Below are positions 22,290 to 34,599 of a stretch of 64,000 bases of DNA, piece after piece. The notes beneath the pieces were generated by a model. The model had not been told where the DNA came from. It made no database searches and saw only the letters and a program-made list of their open reading frames with translations. The stretch is from Emydura subglobosa (taxonomy: Eukaryota; Chordata; Testudines; Chelidae). Location: positions 3,020,319 through 3,084,318 of the forward strand of contig ML679961.1 in the NCBI GenBank assembly GCA_007922225.1, read 5' to 3'. The position numbers and the translations under genes were made by a program. Every line of letters begins with the position of its first letter. Within the stretch, counting starts at the first letter, position 1.

Positions 22290-24282
22290 GTGTAACAGTA
22301 TAAGTAGGAAGACCAAAAAAGAATGTGAAAAGCAAGTAGCAACAATTTCAAACTAACAGCAAAAGAATTTTTAAGGTCATCAGAAGCAGGAAGCGGGACA
22401 AACAATCGGTGGGGCCACTGAATGATTGAGATGCTAAAGGAGCACTCAAGGAATACAAGGCCATTGCAGAGATGCTAAATGAACTTTCTGCATCTGTCTT
22501 CATTGCAGAAAATGTGAAGGATATTCCCACATTTGACCATTATTTTTAGGTGTCAAATCTGAGAAACTGTCCCAGACTGAGGTGTCAGTAGAGAAGGATT
22601 TGGAACAAATTGATGAATTAAACAGTAATAAGCCACCAGGACCAGATGTATTCACCCAAGATTCTGAAGAAACTCAAATATGAAAAAGCAGAACTACTAA
22701 ATATGGTATGTAATCACTTAAATCAGCTTCTGTGCCAGATGACTGGAGGATAGCTAATGTGATGCCAATTTTTAAAAAAGGTCCCACAGGCAATCCTGGC
22801 AATTACAGGTCAGTAAGCCTAACTTTAGTACCAGGCACATTAGTTGAAATTATAGTGAAGAACAGAATTATCAGACACACAGATGAACACGACTCCTTGG
22901 GAAAGAGTCAATAGAGGTTTTGTAAAGGGAAATTATGCCTCATCAATCTATTAGAACTCTTTGAGGGTCAACAAACATGTGGACAAGGGCAATTTAGTGT
23001 ACAAAAAGTATTTAGACTTTCAGAAAGCTTTTGACAAGGTCCCTCACCAAAAACTCTTAAGCAAATTATGTAGTCATGGAATAAGAGGGAAGGTCCTCTC
23101 CTGGTTCAGTAACTGGTTAAAAGACAGGAAATAAAGGATAGGAATAAATGGTTGGTTTTCAGAACGGAGATAAATAGTGGTGACCCTCAGGGGTCTGTAC
23201 TGGGACCAATGTTCAACATATTCATAAATAATCTGGAAAAAGAGGTAACCAGTGAGGTGGGAATGTTTGCAGGTGATACAAATTACTCAAGATAGTTAAA
23301 TCCAAAGCAGACTAAGAGTTACAAAGGGATCCTGGGTGCCTGGGCAAAAGAATGACAACTGAAATTCAATGTTGATAAACGCAAAGTAATGCATATGAGA
23401 AAACATAATCCCAACTATACATAGAAAATTATGGGGTTTAAATTAGCTGTTACCATTCAAGAAAGAGATCTTGGAGTCATTATGGATAGTTCTCTGATAA
23501 CACTCATTCAATGTGCAGCAGCAGTCAAAAAAAAAAAAGCTAATAATGGTTGGAACCATTAGGAAAGAGAGAGATAATAAGACAGTAAATATCATAATGC
23601 CTCTCTATAAATCCAAGGTATAGTCACACCTGGAATAGTGCATGCAGTTCTGGTCACTCCATCTCAAAAAAGAAATATTAGAACTGGAAAAGGTACAGAA
23701 AAGGGCAACAAAAATTGAGAGGCATGGAACATCTTCCATATGAGGGGAGATTAAAAAGACTGGGACTTTTCAGCTTGGAAATGACATGACTGAGAGGAAA
23801 TATGATAGAGGTCTATAAAACCATGAATAGTGCGAAGAAACCGAATAGAAAGTGTTATTTACCCCTTCCCACAACACAAGAACCAGGGGTTAACCAATGA
23901 AATTAACGTGTAGCTGTTTTAAATCAAACAAAAGAAGTACTTCTTTACACAATACAACAACAACCCATGGAATCATTGTCAGGGGATGTTGTGAAGGCCA
24001 AAAACATAACTAGGTTCAAAAAAGACTGAGATGAGTTCATGGAGGATAGATCCATCAATAACTATTAACCAAGATGGTCAGGAATGCAACCCCATGTTCT
24101 GGGTGTCCCTCAACCTCGGTCTTCCAAAAGCTGGGAGTGGATGAGAGTGGATGGCTCACTTGATGACTTCCCTGTTGTGTTCATTCCCTTTGAAGCATCT
24201 GGTGTTGGGCACTGTCAGAAGACAGGATACTGGACTAGATGGACCATTGGTCTGACCCAGTAAGGCCATTCTTATGCTACAC
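22290..24282 (+). mobile_element. CR1 LINE, EN-RT linker to 3' end
   Basis: It starts in the linker before RT (CATTGCAGAGATGCTAAATG, about 22465), passes the PPGPDV region (about 22635) and the DDWRIANVMPIFKKG block (22735-22780), then an RT motif A remnant (FQKAFDKVPHQ-like, about 23015-23050) and ERDLGVIMDSSL (about 23465-23500). It ends with GACCATTGGTCTGACCCAGT near 24265. Small indels and in-frame stops, such as the TAG after LGKSQ at 22912, inactivate it. It is the same subfamily as the copy at 15860-17588. Confidence 0.92.
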
Positions 24283-24915
24283 ATGTCTAATGTACCTGTC
24301 TGCATTTTTGGTTTTCCTTCAAATGAGTTTTAGACCTGTGTATTAGTTATTTGCATACTCCTGTGGAAAACAAATGTAGGTCTGCCACATTTCATAAGCA
24401 CAAAGTATATCAGGTACTTGCTGGAACAAACAGCAGAGACGTGCCTCCTCAGATGTATAATCTACATGGATTTCTCTGCCTGCTTTTGATTTGGCACATC
24501 TTCAAGTTACCTCGGAGATCAAAATGCAAAATTCAGCAAGCAGGGACATTCTATGGATTTGTGACACTCTCTGGGGACTTATCTGTTCATAAATCAATGA
24601 ACAGATTACACACATCCACATATGTAGATTTTCCATCTGTGACAGATGGAATGTGGATACCATTCTTCATTTTAAGGCACCCAAGCATAATTCAGTGCAA
24701 TGTTACAAACACCTTCATTTTATTTAACACTGTGCTGTAGGAAACAATGCAACTGAAACTAAATGACAAATGTAAGCAGGAGTGCAGCATTTTTTGTATA
24801 TGTGGCATGCCTCTCTGTATTGAAGGGCACAGCATACCCTGGTTTCTTCATTGAAGCGTGGGTGGCATTTTCCAGACACAAAACCAACTTATTATATGCC
24901 ACAAAATGATTCAAG
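24283..24915. other. Non-coding stretch, no gene seen
   Basis: A 129-codon frame on the plus strand (24351-24740) shows no motif and no splice context that I trust. Confidence 0.4.
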
Positions 24916-25440
24916 TCTCTCAGGGTCGGCCTTAGGGAAAATGGCACCCTAGGCAAACTAGTATTTTGTCACACCCACCATTGCCCCGAGACCCTGATGC
25001 CTCCTCCCCGTACGTAATTTGTACTGGAAAAGGGGCCAAGCCCTGAACAAACTAAGCACTGGCTGGGCGGCCAGAGAGTGGTGGTTACTGGCCAGCCGCC
25101 CCGGCTCTGAAGGCAGCGCCGCCACCAGCAGCAGCAGAGAAGTAAGGGTGGCATGGCATGGCATGACATGGCCACACTTACTCCTGCACTGCTGCTGGTG
25201 GTGGCGTCTGGGCAGCCGGAGAGTGGCAGCTGCTGTCTTGGCGCCCAGCTCAGAAGGCAGCACCACCGCCAGGGGCAGCAGCAGCAGTGTAGAAGTAACA
25301 GTAACTGTTCTGCCTTCAGAGCTGGGACCCCGCCAACCACCACCTCTTCTACGAAATGACGAGATCAGGTATGCCACCCACTTTCCACTACTTTTGGGGG
25401 GGCAAGGTGGCTTTAAAAGAAGACTTTGAAACATTCTCAT
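24916..25440. repeat. GC-rich unclassified interspersed repeat
   Basis: It begins AGGGTCGGCCTTAGGG and contains two related modules: CTGAAGGCAGCGCCGCCACC (about 25108) and CAGAAGGCAGCACCACCGCC (about 25252), each followed by AGCAGCAGC and a GAAGTAA motif. The CAG/CTG-rich content makes long frames on both strands, which I take as composition artefacts. I associate this with a common turtle repeat, but the name is unknown to me. Confidence 0.55.
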
Positions 25441-27487
25441 TGGCTACCATGACCCCAAAACAGAAGGAGAAGAAGACCAGACCAAAAGATTTTCTGAGAG
25501 GCAATGACTGGTGGGTGGGTGTGTGCTGCCTTCCTGCTTATTGATTCCTGCTCCCTGTCCCCGTTTGTTTCCTTTTTCCTGCTCCCTGAACTCAGTGTTC
25601 TGGTTCCTGTCGCTGCGTGTGTGCGCACGTGTGTGCGCATATGTGTCTTAAGTGGCTCATGGTTATTACATGTCGTGATTGACCACCTACCTGCATGTCT
25701 TGCTTCAATTCCTTTGTGTTTAGGGATTGCTGTTCTGGGGTGCATCAGAATATTCTTCCTATCCTCTCTCTCACACTCTCTCAGCTTTTCATCGGATTCT
25801 GAAATCAACTGTACTGCACAAACCAGCACAGTGAGGTGGGGTAAGGCAGGGTGTATGGGCTATCTGAGGAAAGAGGAACCAACCAAATGACGTTCCTGAC
25901 TGGAATGTGAGCCATGGTCCAGAGCAACAGGTGTTGTGGCCAACCTGCCAACCGAAAGCATTCATTTGTTACTCACCAGCTGTCCAGTACACCAAGAGCA
26001 TTAACAAAAGCTGTATTTTCTAATACCTTTTCTAGCCTCTCTGTTCACCGCCTTCTGTCTGTCTGTCAAAAACAAGAAAAGCAAATACCCGTCACAAAAT
26101 CAGGACTGAGTAAAATTAACCCTTTCCTTTTCATCGGAGAAAGGTTGTTGATAAACTGAAACATTTTGATAATTGCCTCCAAAAAGAGAGATTTTAACAC
26201 TTTTTGATTTTTGTTTTGCATAATTACTCCATTTCAGTTTTACTTGTTTTGATTTCTTGTTCTTTCTTGGGTTTTGATTAATAAACTTCCATCTTCAGAA
26301 TGAGTGCTCTTGAACATTTGCCAAGAAACGGAGGAAACCAGCATCTCCATAGAAAGAACCCGGAATCTTTGTAACACTGGTTCAATGTTGGACAGTGAAA
26401 GAGTTTAAAAACCCACCTTTAACTCTTTTGACCCTTGAGATCAATACAATAGGGAAATTCAGGTGACTTAAAAACCTGTAGCTTTCTTATGATAGCTTTC
26501 TTTGCTTCTGTCAGTTGGTTTAACAACTCCATATATTTCTGCTGTCTTGGCATTAATGCCCTCCCTGACACATCCTATTTCCAATCCCAGAGTCAAAGGA
26601 CCTCATCCAAAGACCACTGAAGTCAAGAGGAGTCTTTCCATTACTTCACTGGTCTTTAGATCAAACCTATAATGGCCTATTTATCCTTGATATCACAAAC
26701 CCGAATGCATTCAATATTCCATTTACATGACCTAAAGAAAGGAAGTCAACTAAAACTAATTGGTCCTTGTATTCTCAGTTACCATCCAGTACAGAACAGC
26801 TAAGTACTTCAGCATCTGTGTAGTCTATAAACATTGCATATCACAATAAACAATAAAGATAAAGTATTCCTTCTCGATATGGGGATGGAGTGTCATGTAC
26901 AGATTTAAAGGAAATGTTGATGGAATAAGGAAATAATTGCAAAGGGACATAATCAAGTCCATGTTCACATGTATTCTAAGCAGGTAAATGTCCTCCAGTC
27001 CATGTCTCCACATTTTCAAAAAAGCTTCACAGATTTCATCCATCCACACAATTCAATCAACTTTAATGGGAGTCCTTTCACTCTAAAATCCACACAACTT
27101 TCTGAAGTTTAAAGGGTGCGTCTTCAACCAGCTTTCAGTTGCATGCATTCCATTTTGTGTATGCAACTGACTGTACTCTTAGAAGTGGCCATGTACCCCA
27201 GTTGCTGGGGTAGAATGAGTGCACGCCCTTAGCTGTGGACACACACTTCTCCACACACAACAGCAGGTTTCAAAATAAGAGGCCTGAGCTGAAAATTCAG
27301 CTCAAAACACCTATTTAAAAATCCCAAACTCAGCCACTAAGCAAAAAAGCATAACTTCATTTCTGAAGGACCTATATTGTGTTTTTTGGGGTTTTCTTGC
27401 TGTAGACCCAGAGAAAGACCATAGTGGTCCAGTATCTACAGTACAAGAACACCAGCCATTGGAGCTGCAAATTGATGGCTTGGAATT
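25441..27487. other. Non-coding stretch with simple repeats
   Basis: GTGTGCGC-type alternating sequence at about 25615-25645 and a CTCTCACACTCTCTC patch at about 25770. A poly(A)-signal-like AATAAA (26280-26285) follows a T-rich stretch and could mark an old retroelement end. A hairpin with 9-bp arms CAGTTGCAT/ATGCAACTG spans 27136-27169. Confidence 0.4.
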
Positions 27488-27600
27488 AGGGTGACCAGAT
27501 GGCAAGTGTGAAAAATCAGGACGGGGGTGGAGGCTCCTATATAAGAAAAAGCCCCAAATATTGGGACTGTCCCTATAAAATTGAGACATCTGGTCACCCT
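27488..27600. mobile_element. hAT-like MITE with 14-bp perfect TIRs
   Basis: The element begins AGGGTGACCAGATG and ends with its exact reverse complement CATCTGGTCACCCT. Flanks are GCTTGGAATT on the left and GCTTGGATT on the right, an imperfect target duplication compatible with about 8 bp plus one indel. It is 113 bp and has no coding capacity. I know this family from turtle and crocodilian DNA. Confidence 0.85.
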
Positions 27601-28364
27601 GCTTGGATTCCAGGAGACCCAGGAAAAATCCAAAATTTTCATAGTGGGAAATGAGAATCAGTAGACAAAGATAACTTCTACCCATTCTTAGAAACCACAA
27701 ATGACTGGTTTTAGGTCTAAGGTGAGAATAAAAACAGTTGAACTGTTTAGAAAGTCCCTTCCAGACATAGTTCAGCTTAATCTATTACACTCCCAAAATG
27801 TGTAAACTTGATTTCACAATATTTAATCATTTACATGCAATATGGATAAACGCATTAGCATGAGGTTTCCCTAACTATGCTTTTTGAAAGCTCTCCATGT
27901 TTCTTATCGACATAAAGAAAACGAAAAACAGGAATTATCACATTATATACTACAGCCATTTTGTTGCGGAAATGGAGCATGAAGTAAATAATGTAGTTCC
28001 TTAGCTGTAGTAAAAGAGAGCTGTATGACCATGCTGTCCATTAATCACTGGCAACCAGTGTTTTTACCTCCTGCCATGCTCGATTGCTAACTTTGGTAAG
28101 CAAGGTAGGGCCCATTCCATGAAAAAATATACCTGACTTTCTGTGCATTTATAGCACAGTGTTCTTCGGAGAAAAGGTAGAGACTGCACAAGTAAACACG
28201 CCACGTTATTTAATGTTTGATATCACCATTAATGAAGTGGCATTTTCATTCACTTTTCTGCACAGGTGGAATTTGGCAGCAAGCCATTTGTCATCGATTC
28301 ATGTAGCCAGTTATATCTTTGGCTACTCCTCCTACTGGTCTCTCCTGAGAGAGAAAAGCAAGGT
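27601..28364. other. Non-coding stretch, no gene seen
   Basis: AT-rich sequence without repeats or exons that I can support. Confidence 0.4.
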
Positions 28365-28600
28365 TTGTTATCATTATCATTCTTTGTCATTTGTGTTACT
28401 GTAGTGCACGGGCACTTTAGTCATAGACCAGGACACAGTGCTAGGTGCTGTACAAACACAGAAAAAAAAGCCATTGCCTGCCCTTGAGAGCTTACAGTCT
28501 GAGACAAAAGACAACAGATGGCTACAGACAAACCAGGGAGCAGCACCAGGAAACATGAGACAATATCTGTCAGCACACTAAGCAGTGTCTCACCTCACCA
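28365..28600 (+). repeat. Family R1, longest copy
   Basis: Contains GTGCTAGGTGCTGTACAAAC, GAGAGCTTACAGTCTGAGAC, ACAAAAGACAACAGATGG and CATGAGACAATAT in the same order as the complement of 2341-2580, so the family is at least about 235 bp. Confidence 0.7.
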
Positions 28601-29015
28601 GCTGCCTAGCCACTGTCATTGCCCCATGACTGGTCTCAGGATGCCTACACATTTGCTAAATACCCCATGACCATGCTAAGTGTATTCTGCTGTGTGTATT
28701 CGACCTATCCAGCCTAAGGTGAAATTATTGTCTCTCAGATCTGGATAATCAGGACATGTCAGTATGCCTTGAATTAACTGATTTAAAGGATGCATGGGAA
28801 TACTCTGGACCATTTGCTCTGTTGGTTCTCCACTGCAATTCTCTGCAGATGAATTGCTGTGGAGTGGACTTTGCACAGCTGCAGGTGTTCCTTGGCAGGA
28901 CTAGATATTCGGTCCTTTTCATTTTCATGCAGCTTTTTTAGCAACACTATCACTGTGTGCAGTGTAAAGATTAATACTTTACATGTACTGTGACCCTAAG
29001 TGCCCGTCAGTGATC

Positions 29016-29075
29016 GGGTGGTCAGATGTCCCGATTTTATAGGGACAGTTCTGATATTCAGCGCTGTCTCTTGTA
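29016..29075. mobile_element. Partial copy of the AGGGTGACCAGATG MITE
   Basis: GGGTGGTCAGATGTCCCGAT followed by TTTATAGGGACAGTTCTGAT matches the inverted terminal part of the element at 27488-27600. The other end is lost. Confidence 0.6.
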
Positions 29076-29079
29076 TCTG

Positions 29080-30300
29080 ATCATGCTACTCAGTGCCCAC
29101 TGGCAAAGGGTTCACTGTTATATAACAGCAACTCCTGTCAGGCCTGACAAACTCACTACACCTAACACACTGCTGTCCTGATATATATCTATAACGAACG
29201 TCGTGTGAAATATCAAATCAAAGCCAGTGACACACTGGTCATCAATATCATTGTGAAATGTACATATTAACACGACACCAGGAGTTATGGAGACTCACCG
29301 ATATTAGGCTTTAAAGTCTGTAACCAAACAAAGGGAGAAACAGGTATTTACGTGCAAACTGAGCCTGGGCGTGCCAGGCACAACAGGCAGCTCACTGCCA
29401 GCTGAGGTAAACACCAGTGACCAGGAGGATGAAGAAACCACATGGCATCAGCACACTAGAATCTGAACGCCAGGGGCTTATCCTGACTCTTGAGACAAAA
29501 ACAATCAATTTCACGGATTAGAAGAAGCAAAAGGGCATGTCCTTCTCCCTCACTGAGGGGACAAACAGGCCTACGCTTTTTGTATCTTTGAACGGTGGAT
29601 CCTCTGCCACATGATTGGGTGACGCTGAAAGTTTGCTTTAGGTAAGATATTTGGCTTAGTCCAGGATTAAAGACAGTTAAACTTTAGTCATTTAGAAGCT
29701 TTCATATATTTGTTTTATTTGAAGCCATTGTAACCATTTCTGCCTTTATTATTTCTGCTTAGTAACATTTAAATCTTAGTTCTTGGTTAATGAAATTCTT
29801 TTTGTTTTATCATAAGCATATCTGAGTGCTGTTATATGAAGTGGTGCAAATCCTGCTCCAGTCAAGTGGCTATGTACTGTATCTTTCTAGAGACAGCAGA
29901 CGTGATAATTTCGGAGATAATTCGGGGACAGGGCCTTCTGGAGAGAGCAGGGACTGAAGTACACCAGTGGTTAACCTGCAAGGCAAAGTTAGGACTGGTG
30001 GAGACATGAGAAATCTGCGGAACTGGCAAACAAAGTGCAATGGCAAGGAATTGTCACTTGGTTTAGCACCAGCCATTCCATTGACACTGAGGCAGAGGGG
30101 TAACAGGGTGATTTTCCAGCCCTGGACACGCCGAGGAAGCGTCACATACACTGTCGGGTATTGGAAGTGGGAACAGGCCCTGATGTAGCTCTGTGTGATG
30201 TGACACAAAGAGGCTTCCCAGCTTCCCAGGACTTGGGCCCAAAACTCCAACAGGCTCCTGTTGGGAGCAAGCCAGGATGCTATGGCTAGTGAAGACATTT
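29080..30300 (+). mobile_element. Possible LTR-like retroelement remnant
   Basis: The block has an AT-rich middle (TTCTTGGTTAATGAAATTCT) followed by a GC-richer leader-like part, the order seen in the LTR-like copy at 13650-14720. I see no canonical poly(A) signal, terminal repeats or coding domains, so this is an impression of structure. The 146-codon minus-strand frame at 29870-30310 is probably fortuitous. Confidence 0.25.
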
Positions 30301-30318
30301 CAGGATACATGTAGCATT

Positions 30319-30430
30319 AGGGTTTGTCTATACGAACACTAGTGGGGTGTAGGTCTACCATGCACTAAGCGTCCATGTGGACCTTTCTGCCATGCACTAG
30401 AAGTTCTGCAGTGTGCTTGGACCTAGCCCT
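30319..30430. mobile_element. MITE remnant
   Basis: AGGGTTTGTCTATACGAACA opens it and GGACCTAGCCCT closes it. The interior repeats a CCATGCACTA motif with a CATGTGGACCTTTCTGCCAT block. The ends are the AGGG...CCCT type of neighbouring hAT-like MITEs but badly decayed. Confidence 0.5.
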
Positions 30431-30470
30431 GTTTGAAATGAGATCCAAACATTTCCAAACAGAGAATGAG

Positions 30471-30715
30471 GCTATGTTTACACTGACGGCGGCAAAATCG
30501 CCAACGCCAGATCAATCTTTCAGGATCGATTGAGCGGTCAGTGAGACCCGCTCAATCGATCAGGAAGTCGACTGAGTAAGTCCACCCCCTCAAGTAGCTC
30601 AGCGCAGTGTAAACAGCACGCAGAAGCAGTCGACGTGAGTTATGCAAACTACTCCGCGTAGTTTGCGTAACTCCCGTCAACTGCCGCCGAATTTCCAGGT
30701 AAGTGTAAACCAGCC
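30471..30715. mobile_element. MITE with nested hairpins
   Basis: Termini GCTATGTTTACACT and AGTGTAAACCAGCCC are inverted. Inside, 30524-30561 is a hairpin with perfect 14-bp arms (GATCGATTGAGCGG). A second hairpin at 30630-30682 pairs arms of about 24 bp containing TTATGCAAACTAC and GTAGTTTGCGTAA. No coding capacity. The last bases also form part of spurious minus-strand frames. Confidence 0.8.
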
Positions 30716-33299
30716 CTGAGCCTGACAAGTTTTACAGCTGCTGAGTAATGCCACTCTGTCACAAGACAGGAGAAGTGACCCTTCCTCCTTGCGGCCCGTG
30801 CTGCGATGGCTCTCTCAAAATAAACCAGCAAAAGTGCAAGCTGAAATTATCAGCCAGGGCTATTTGCCAGAGAACATATCATTGCTAGTTATCTGAAACA
30901 GACAGCTTCGTCTCTCTCCTTTTATTAGTATATTCCTTTTGCTCACAACCTCTCAGTTTCGCTTAGAGAAGTTATTGCCAGCACACACAGGAAAAGTTTA
31001 ATTTAATGCAGAAATGGGCACAAAGTGGTCATGCTTCATTAAGAGCAAATGGAGCAAACTTAGGTGTAACAAAGCAACGATTTCACCATAGCTATCTGAT
31101 TTCCCATTTTGCAGAATTTATGCCTCCCCTGTCTACTCCTCTCCTCTCCCATTAAAAGTTGCTGGCTGCTCACTAGAGTAATTTTAAAAGTTTGGGAGGT
31201 CTGGGCTAAAGTTATGGTGCTGCACACAAGAACTTAATTGCACTTGAGGTTCAGAGCCCTAATTGCTTTCTCCTATACATTTTGTGCCTATGGTAATGAG
31301 AAGTGCAAATATGCCCTAGTCAGTAGGAAAGACAGCATCATCTGTTTTTCAATTAAATTATCCAGCTCAACAATTTCTTATTGATACCAGCACCAGATGG
31401 AGGGGTGGGCCCAGCATGCCAAACACAGCACTTGATTTTCTTTTCCAGATTCCAAAGCTTTTCATTTTAAATTCAATTTTTTCCTTGGAAAAAGAATATT
31501 TTCTTTTCCTCTGTTAATCAAGAATCAGTTTCCTCTGTGGCAAACAAATGACACCCTATGATACAGCCCAACTGTGTAACTGAGGGCTGAAACAGACACA
31601 TCTTCTGTGGATAGGGGACATGTCACAAACCTTGACCACCGGGTTACTGGGGCATATCCGCTACATGCCCTCTGTCCCCTGACACAGCAGGCTTAGCTCA
31701 CTGCTTTCCTGCCCTTACTGAACAATAATTCAGTCTTTACCTATTCTGGCCTGATCTTACATGGGAGTTTTCCCGTCGACTTTCATGGGAGAGCAAAACA
31801 AGGGTTTTCTTTCCCAACTGTGCGTGATCCCATGAACAGTTCAATACATAATCCCAGAGAATGAGCACAAATGCTCTCCCGGCCCTCAGAGATGTGAGAT
31901 GTGAACCCTAAGGAAAAGCAGATGAGTTACATTCCAATGAACTATTCCCAGTAACACCGGGTTAACTAATGGTTAATCTGCCACAGGTGCAGCTCACCAG
32001 GCAACCTGCCTCTAGATAAACAGAAGAAGTACAAGAAACTCAAAAACCTTCCAGGATTAGAAACCGTAACCAAAAAAAAAAGAGGATTCAAAGAATATTA
32101 AATAACTAGCTGGATGGTCTAAGTAGCAGTTTAAAGGAACTTAATTGTACCTATGGGTAAAGATCTTAAATACAGCTTGAAAGAAAGTAGCAATACAACT
32201 GAAAAATCTTGCCAGTAGCAGCAATTTGACTTCCTAGCAACCCGGCAAATTGAAAAATAATGTTTCTTTTTAACAATAATTAGGCAATAATTAGACAATT
32301 AAAAATTTCCAGAGCTGGCTCCTGTATGCACTCAAGAATAACAGGGATCTTCTAAATATACAGAAAGTGCATCTACAACACACACAATTTTACTTTACAA
32401 CCAAAATCGTTTGATCTATATTTTTAGGAGATAAATACAGCACTCTCCATTATGTAATGGAAAATACTGGCATCGCCTTCAATAACGTTCTGTCGAAGCA
32501 AGAGAAAAGATAACTTGCTCCTTGTATTCTTTCAAAAGCTGCAGCTGGTAGGGTAGCAAATGGGGAAAAGCCAGTGTTCAGAAGAGCTCATTCGCATGCT
32601 CTGCAGTCTCTAACCTTGTCTCCCAAAGCCAAGGCTGATGTGTCCCAAGCCAAATTGAATATAAGATGTATGCAGTAATGAAAGGGCAACATTGCATGAA
32701 AACCTTCACTTTTCAGTTAAAGGAGCCACGGCTTATTAAATATGCAAAAATTACAATGTCACTGTAACTTTGACAATTAGGCTTTTCTTTCTAATGTTTA
32801 GGCACTGTACCAGAAGGAATGAAACAGCTCAAGTTTTTTTACTGCTTGCTACTGTAGGAGAGTAAAGAGTTGAAGCTGGACAAATGGTCAGGCCTAAGCT
32901 ACAGGGAACCGGGTCAAGGCAAGAGCAAACCTTGTTTCTGCTAATTTTGGTGTGAATTCTAGTTAGAGTCTGTTATCTCTCTTCTTCTCCTCCCTTCCTG
33001 GCCATCTGCGCAGAGGATGAGTCTATCACCATTCCTGCACAAGGCCTTGGTGGGAAGAAAGCATTATCTTCCTTCTCCCCTCGGCATGCCTTTACTTCAA
33101 AGAATGTTAGTGTAAAATGCATAGGTTTTAAGGTGATGTGCCTGCCCTCTGTATGGTAATCCTGTAAACAACAAACAGGGGCGGGTATAATTAAATTCAT
33201 TATGTAGTTGTTAATATTCATTTTATAAGTGTCAGTGTAACAAAATACGGGTCTATGGGGAGTTGCTGGAAATTTATACATTTACATACTGTTATGGAT
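30716..33299. other. AT-rich non-coding stretch
   Basis: No repeats that I recognise and no splice-bounded exon. An octamer-like TATGCAAAAAT sits near 32741, of no proven meaning. It is the longest repeat-poor stretch of the window and so a possible place for conserved non-coding sequence. Confidence 0.4.
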
Positions 33300-34480
33300 A
33301 AAAGAATTGTAAAGCAACCCCCTCGTTGCTCACTCACGGCGTCGAGGTAGAACGAGCAGGCAATAAAGGGTTCCATTTCCCCAATCCAACCCCAGGATAA
33401 CCAGTTTGGTTATTTCTAACATCTACCTGTATATATTCCCAAAAGAATTTACCTGAGTGTGACATTACCCAGGTACAGTCTGGACTGACAGACAGCTGTG
33501 TCCCCTCAATTATCCACCCTGGGGTTCCTTTTACCCTGCCTTATTGTGACAGCTACCACTTCTGGTCTGCTCACACCCAGCCTCCAGCATGTAAATTACT
33601 TCCAGTTATACTGTCTAAATGCTATAGCCAGTCACTCATGAATTACACTGCAGGGCAACACCAGCAAGAATTCCCAGTCCTAGACTTTTCCCCAGAAATA
33701 AAAGGTAAAACGCAACTAACACCTAAACTTAACAAGCTAAGTGAATTCAAAGCAAAGTGGGAGAAATCATGCCCATGGCTAGACTTGTTAAAAGCTGAGG
33801 CGTCTTTGTCTCAAGGCTCTCCCCTGGAATCCATCTTCTAAGCAACACCAAAGACTGAGAATCTACCCACCGGGAGGGCAGGCCTGGTTGCAAGGGGCAT
33901 CTCTCCCAGCCTGTGTGGTAAGCTGAATACAGATTGACATATTAATCTTGGGTTAAGATATAATTTATCTTTTAGTTAATTGTGATTAACTCCTTGACTT
34001 ATAAATAATCTGACTTAGATTCACTTAAAATCTTGCTGTCGTCAATAAACTTATTTGTTTGCTTTATCTAAAACAGTGCGTGTGGATTGAGTGTGTGCAG
34101 AGACCTCGCTTAGCGTGACATAGCTGTTGCATACCAATGTCTTGGATAAATTGATGAACAAGTGTAAATGGCCTTGCAGGGTGCAGTGTGCAGCACTGAA
34201 CCCGGCAAGGCGGCAGTTCCTGGGGTTGTGTCTGGGACTGGGGGTGTTTTCTGGGGGTCTATCCCATGAGTGGCTGGCTGGAGTGCTCCTTCACTAGGTG
34301 AGGCACTGATTACACACAGGAGGCTGGGCGTGGGCTGACCCAGGAGTGGGTGGTTCACACAGCAAAGCGGGGTAAGTCGGGACCCAAGAGTGACGAACTG
34401 GGGTGACACAGTTACATACCAGTCCAGGGTGCAGGGAGGGAACATCACAATGGCATAATAAAAATACAGAAAAATCAGCA
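33300..34480 (+). mobile_element. LTR-like retroelement remnant with poly(A) signal
   Basis: AATAAA (34044-34049) is followed by CTTATTTGTTTGCTTTATCT and a GT-rich R-U5-like tract. The later part (34200-34460) has GGGTGACACAGTT and GGTGCAGGGAGGGAAC motifs. I see no terminal repeats or coding domains. A 67-codon frame at 33638-33841 (contains EKSCPWLDLLKAEASLSQGS) may be a fragment of element protein or fortuitous. Confidence 0.35.
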
Positions 34481-34599
34481 TCCAGATTACAGAAATAGCC
34501 TAAAAGGCTTTTCTTCCCAGCACAGAAAAGCTAAAACCCCAGCGTGCACAACTCTTCCATAATATTCCACCTACCCACATTCATTTCCTCATTATTTAG

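Noticed and set aside
24351..24740. 129-codon plus-strand frame after a CR1 tail
   Set aside because: No motif, no splice sites I trust, ordinary length for AT-rich non-coding DNA.
24958..25440. 160-codon minus-strand frame, Ser/Leu/Pro-rich
   Set aside because: Lies in a GC-rich CAG/CTG-type repeat with equally long frames on both strands.
27311..27700. 129-codon minus-strand frame
   Set aside because: Its middle is the 113-bp MITE at 27488-27600.
29870..30310. 146-codon minus-strand frame
   Set aside because: Falls in a repeat-like block and has no recognisable domain.
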